From Apostichopus japonicus (taxonomy: Eukaryota > Echinodermata > Holothuroidea > Aspidochirotida > Stichopodidae): DNA of 64,000 nucleotides. The stretch spans positions 24,952,960-25,016,959 of the forward strand of contig NC_092563.1 in NCBI RefSeq assembly GCF_037975245.1, in the 5' to 3' direction. Of the stretch, positions 63,401 to 64,000 are shown in pieces (within the stretch, counting starts at the first letter, position 1; each line of letters opens with the position of its first letter). Both the position numbers and the translations under genes were made by a program. The notes below the pieces were generated by a model. The model had not been told where the DNA came from and did not search any database. It saw only the letters and a list, made by a program, of their open reading frames with translations.

Positions 63401-64000
63401 CCGTTCCGCTCCCCTCCCCTCTTACTTCTCTTTCCTTCACCTCCCTTCCCCCTCCTTTCCCCTCCCATCCCTTCCCTACACCTCCCCTCCCTTTATCATT
63501 CCACTGCCCCTCTTCCTTCTCTTACCTTCACCAGCCCTCACCCTTCCCTTTACCTCCCCTCATTTCATCTTCCTACTCCTCCCTCACCCCCCCTCCTCTT
63601 CCTGCTCATTACTTCACCTCCCCTCCATTCCCTTTTCCTCCCCTCCCTTCCCTTTTCCTCCCCTCCATTCCCTTTTCCACCCCTTCATTCCCTTTCCCTC
63701 CCCTCCCTTCCCTTTTCCTCCCCTCCCTTCCCTTTTCCTCCCCTCCCTTTCCTTTTCCTTTTCCTCCCCTCCCTTCCCTTCCCTTTTCCTCCCCTCCCTT
63801 CCCTTTTCCTCCACTCCCTTTCCTTTTCCTTCCCTCCCTTATTCTCTCCTTAAATGTAACCATAGTCCTTAAATGTACTGTGATTACTTGCTGGAAGCAC
63901 CCATGCAGTAATCTTAGTTGATTCTTTGATGTTGATGTATTTATAAATGAGCCTGATATTTTCTTTTACAGTCTTGCTGTTGCTGCTATACCAGAGGGGC
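42301..64000 (+). CDS. ATP2C1: Secretory-pathway Ca2+/Mn2+-transporting P-type ATPase (SPCA), N-terminal third
   Basis: Type 2C P-ATPase that pumps Ca2+ and Mn2+ into the Golgi (family knowledge). Coding segments: 42411-42446, 52979-53170, 53707-53796, 56406-56441, 57598-57659, 58370-58478, 60361-60513, 61154-61222, 62350-62492 and 63972 to beyond the end. They join in frame to about 306 residues. Visible: soluble N-terminus (1-76), M1 (about 77-98), M2 (about 100-118), actuator domain with ESSFTGET (TGE at 187-189), M3 (about 266-282) and M4 ending IPEG (304-306), whose Glu is a conserved transport-site residue. [33 protein letters not shown] and [16 protein letters not shown] are strongly SPCA-like. 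The catalytic DKTGT loop and C-terminal helices lie downstream of the window. All introns are GT-AG. Placing PEGL at about residue 305 fits the family and supports the 42411 start. Confidence 0.95.
42814..42821. promoter_or_regulatory. Palindromic CRE (TGACGTCA)
   Basis: Full CREB/ATF palindrome about 370 bp downstream of the SPCA first-exon donor. Five other exact copies occur in the window, at 6569, 8385, 21372, 27976 and 44148. Confidence 0.45.
43780..44127 (-). CDS. THAP-like zinc-finger fragment
   Basis: A 115-residue open frame on the minus strand. The part from the internal Met near residue 36 ([17 protein letters not shown]) through [15 protein letters not shown] to [11 protein letters not shown] resembles the second half of a THAP domain: basic RRxRKD...P..., then CxxHF with an acidic tail. 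The usual paired N-terminal cysteines and the Trp are not clear, so the domain is divergent or broken. It lies antisense in SPCA intron 1 and probably derives from a transposase or a nested gene. No splice partners were confirmed. Confidence 0.45.
   Translation of the reverse strand: MYFRSVHKFSCNLFYIGLDKQRKPLAKSKKLRCRGMQQNKCGLYNKFFSIFQAEKVVRDIGNSGYEIVRRTRKDFIAPGVSHGKNVKVCSAHFTEDDSRAQLKFACGKVTKVIKV
44148..44176. promoter_or_regulatory. CRE plus CACGTG E-box cluster
   Basis: TGACGTCA at 44148-44155, followed by the palindromic E-box CACGTG at 44171-44176 within TCACGTGA. It lies between the two minus-strand ORFs and could be a promoter element for the THAP-like one. Confidence 0.35.
44153..44629 (-). 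CDS. Unrecognised ORF antisense in SPCA intron 1
   Basis: 158-codon open frame beginning [20 protein letters not shown] and ending DDHVIYSDM. It has a Cys/His cluster ([15 protein letters not shown]) and a Lys-rich C-terminal part. It is the longest frame in the window not explained by a repeat, and its composition looks protein-like. I recognise no family. It lies directly upstream (minus orientation) of the THAP-like frame, in a different frame. It may be an exon of the same gene or chance. Confidence 0.3.
   Translation of the reverse strand: MKTDRIMSDDNHPFHQYFDRAVIPRSGRMQLPPSHTNRHSSSFIPQCFNAFIMKKYVRSRLAVSSVPAVLSCHCPELCIYCFTAHVLKMNDSDFSPSTKKYDFIQEYSSWFPFYTCENSGQSDVGKGLKKIPKLVDFLNKNWAFREKRYDDHVIYSDM
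44777..45127. mobile_element. hAT-like non-autonomous element, 351 bp
   Basis: Flanked by a perfect 8-bp duplication ACTGTACC (44769-44776 and 45128-45135). Ends CATATCCTAGATGTAGGAGG and the inverse of GGCTCCTACGCCTATG form imperfect inverted repeats. Subterminal G and C homopolymers, as in the other elements here. Confidence 0.88.
45490..45541 (-). pseudogene. U2 snRNA 5'-end-derived repeat, copy A
   Basis: On the minus strand, 45505-45541 matches about 34 of 37 nt of the U2 snRNA 5' region, including GCCTTTTGGCTAAGATCA and the branch-site-pairing GTGTAGTATCT. After that point it leaves U2 and continues ATCCCCTTTCCAAGG, a tail shared with copy B. It is therefore a truncated, chimeric repeat and not a complete U2 gene. 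Confidence 0.7.
45646..46009 (+). mobile_element. TTAA-flanked MITE, copy 1
   Basis: About 364 bp bounded by TTAA (45642-45645 and 46010-46013). The ends AGGCATTGAAGACTCGC and GCGAGTCTTCACACCCT are inverted repeats. TTAA target sites are typical of piggyBac and Kolobok. Two more copies are at 49545 and 55326. Confidence 0.88.
46043..46103 (-). pseudogene. U2 snRNA-derived repeat, copy B
   Basis: The minus strand reads TTCTCTGCCTTTTGGCTAAG, then a diverged stretch with an inserted segment before GTATCT, and the same TTCCCTTTCCAAGG tail as copy A. It lies about 550 bp from copy A; the TTAA MITE sits between them. Confidence 0.6.
49545..49889 (-). mobile_element. TTAA-flanked MITE, copy 2 (inverted)
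   Basis: Inverse copy of the 45646 element: begins AGGTGTGAAGACTTGCGC and ends GGGCGAGTCTTCAATACCT, followed by TTAA at 49890-49893. The left TTAA has decayed to ATTC. The internal GTAGCGACA, ACTTGCAAGCAA and GTTAACTTT segments match copies 1 and 3. Confidence 0.85.
50430..52087. mobile_element. Degenerate hAT-like candidate, about 1.66 kb
   Basis: GTAGGGTGCGCCGGTATAT at the left and the inverse of ATATATCGATGCAACCTAC at the right agree at about 15 of 19 positions. Adjacent AAAGAG and AAAGTG could be remnants of a target duplication. The interior is rich in ATACCAGGTAT-type words. The open frames inside show no recognisable domain. Confidence 0.4.
52979..53170 (+). CDS. ATP2C1: SPCA coding exon 2 (cytosolic N-terminus)
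   Basis: 64 codons in phase 0, [20 protein letters not shown] to ...[30 protein letters not shown] and PLWKKYLEQ are the P-ATPase cation N-domain as found in SPCA. Donor GTAAAC. Confidence 0.95.
53171..53706 (+). other. SPCA intron 2
   Basis: 536 bp, unremarkable apart from a C run near 53378. Confidence 0.8.
53707..53796 (+). CDS. ATP2C1: SPCA coding exon 3 (M1 and start of M2)
   Basis: 30 codons: [20 protein letters not shown], then [11 protein letters not shown]1 plus the conserved QxDDAxSI turn into M2. Confidence 0.96.
53797..56405 (+). other. SPCA intron 3 (2.6 kb)
   Basis: Holds the third TTAA MITE (55326-55684). Nothing else recognised. Confidence 0.75.
55326..55684 (+). mobile_element. 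TTAA-flanked MITE, copy 3
   Basis: Same orientation as copy 1: TTAA (55322-55325), AGGCATTGAAGACTCGCCCC ... AGTCTTCACACCC, TTAA (55685-55688). Nearly full-length match to copy 1, with scattered substitutions and a few small indels. Confidence 0.9.
56406..56441 (+). CDS. ATP2C1: SPCA coding exon 4 (M2 micro-exon)
   Basis: Only 12 codons, [12 protein letters not shown], completing M2. Acceptor GTCAG, donor GTAAGG. Too short to show up as an open frame on its own; identified by phase and by the VTVAFVQEY motif continued in the next exon. Confidence 0.94.
56442..57597 (+). other. SPCA intron 4
   Basis: 1.2 kb of AT-rich sequence; nothing recognised. Confidence 0.75.
57598..57659 (+). CDS. ATP2C1: SPCA coding exon 5 (M2-actuator stalk)
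   Basis: [20 protein letters not shown] plus two bases of a Cys codon. EYRSEKSLE is a signature of SPCA pumps. Confidence 0.96.
57660..58369 (+). other. SPCA intron 5
   Basis: Short TA and TACA repeats (57836-57852 and about 58050-58070) and a segment at about 57912-57956 similar to SCGN intron 6 sequence near 21660. Confidence 0.7.
58370..58478 (+). CDS. ATP2C1: SPCA coding exon 6 (actuator domain, first part)
   Basis: Completes Cys139, then [20 protein letters not shown] and [21 protein letters not shown] and VGDRVP..LRLFE are the conserved P-ATPase actuator strands. Confidence 0.96.
58479..60360 (+). other. SPCA intron 6 (1.9 kb)
   Basis: Contains a short direct duplication (58613-58652 and 58658-58696, sharing CTCTCAAAATATCTATTTCA) and an 86-bp tandem duplication (59781-59954). 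Confidence 0.75.
59781..59954. repeat. 86-bp tandem duplication
   Basis: Units 59781-59866 and 59867-59954 both start GCCTTTNTAATCAAACTAAG and include GTTTGGAGGC and AGCATTTCATATTTT. They differ at a handful of bases, so the duplication is recent. Confidence 0.88.
60361..60513 (+). CDS. ATP2C1: SPCA coding exon 7 (TGE motif)
   Basis: 51 codons: [20 protein letters not shown], a variable linker, then [18 protein letters not shown] at residues 187-189 is the actuator motif needed for dephosphorylation. Confidence 0.97.
60603..60930 (+). mobile_element. tRNA-derived SINE
   Basis: A-box-like GTGGTCAAGTGGTTACAGCA and a decayed B-box (GCAGGTCCCGACGAG) at tRNA spacing. A body then follows with CTTGGGCAAGGCACTTTA and CACCCAGGTGTATAAATGGG, a segment seen in many animal tRNA-derived SINEs. 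The right end was not defined. Confidence 0.65.
61154..61222 (+). CDS. ATP2C1: SPCA coding exon 8
   Basis: 23 codons, [20 protein letters not shown] then AEE: the end of the actuator domain leading to M3. Donor GTAAAA. Confidence 0.96.
61223..62349 (+). other. SPCA intron 8
   Basis: 1.1 kb with a local GTTATTCTGTCA-like repetition (about 61275-61440). No exon or element recognised. Confidence 0.7.
62350..62492 (+). CDS. ATP2C1: SPCA coding exon 9 (M3 and start of M4)
   Basis: [16 protein letters not shown], then M3 [17 protein letters not shown], then [14 protein letters not shown] plus two bases of a Ser codon. Donor GTAAGT. Confidence 0.96.
62590..63850. repeat. 1.25-kb polypyrimidine block of degenerate CCTCCCTTCC repeats
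   Basis: Nearly all C and T on the + strand. The left part has 30-40-bp imperfect units (CCCTTCACCTCCCCTCCCTT, CATCTTCCCACTCCTCC). From about 63620 a 20-bp unit (CCCTCCCTTCCCTTTTCCTC) repeats about ten times. It fills most of the last visible SPCA intron. Long Pro/Ser/Leu-rich open frames across it come from the repeat. Confidence 0.95.
63972..64000 (+). CDS. ATP2C1: SPCA coding exon 10 (partial, M4)
   Basis: Completes Ser297, then LAVAAIPEG and the first base of the next codon before the window ends. This is the M4 PEGL ion-site motif. Confidence 0.95.

Noticed and set aside
62518-63921. Pro/Ser/Leu-rich frames of more than 400 codons in all three + frames
   Set aside because: They come from a C/T-only low-complexity tract inside an SPCA intron whose flanking exons splice in phase.

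Overview
The window is animal nuclear DNA, AT-rich and dominated by introns. Every recognisable coding segment is a short exon bounded by AG...GT; the rest is microsatellites, homopolymer G/C runs and small DNA transposons. Both genes belong to families well known in deuterostomes. A marine invertebrate deuterostome, perhaps an echinoderm, would fit, but the sequence does not prove this.

Gene 1 (about 1-30 kb, + strand) is secretagogin (SCGN), a six-EF-hand calcium sensor. Ten consecutive coding exons (1522-29775) join in frame without a stop and follow the exon pattern of the calbindin/calretinin/secretagogin family. Only the first coding exon is missing, and should lie upstream of base 1. 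EF3, EF4 and EF6 have canonical loops; EF1, EF2 and EF5 are degenerate. The introns hold a 591-bp pure pyrimidine pentanucleotide array, an 11-bp minisatellite, about a dozen (AT)n tracts, a tRNA-derived SINE and two nested hAT-like elements.

The spacer (about 30-39.6 kb) is a transposon graveyard. It includes a three-level nest at 31828-35152. The middle element of that nest has perfect 32-bp inverted termini and an exact 8-bp target duplication, and it carries an intact THAP zinc-finger half-domain exon with a splice donor, plus two RFX-type X-boxes. Other elements are a 500-bp hAT-like element, a 622-bp foldback element made of 105-bp repeats, and a 587-bp element.

Gene 2 (about 39.6-64 kb, + strand, continuing past the end) is a secretory-pathway Ca2+/Mn2+ P-type ATPase (ATP2C1/SPCA). 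A likely first coding exon (ATG at 42411) precedes a 10.5-kb intron. Nine further exons encode the N-terminus, M1-M4, the actuator TGE motif and the start of the M4 PEGL motif. Its first intron contains a minus-strand THAP-like ORF, three copies of a TTAA-flanked MITE, a hAT-like element, and two copies of a repeat built from the 5' end of U2 snRNA. A 1.25-kb polypyrimidine block precedes the last visible exon.

Both genes concern calcium (a cytosolic sensor and a Golgi pump) and both lie on the + strand, but nothing in the sequence shows that their proximity is functional.
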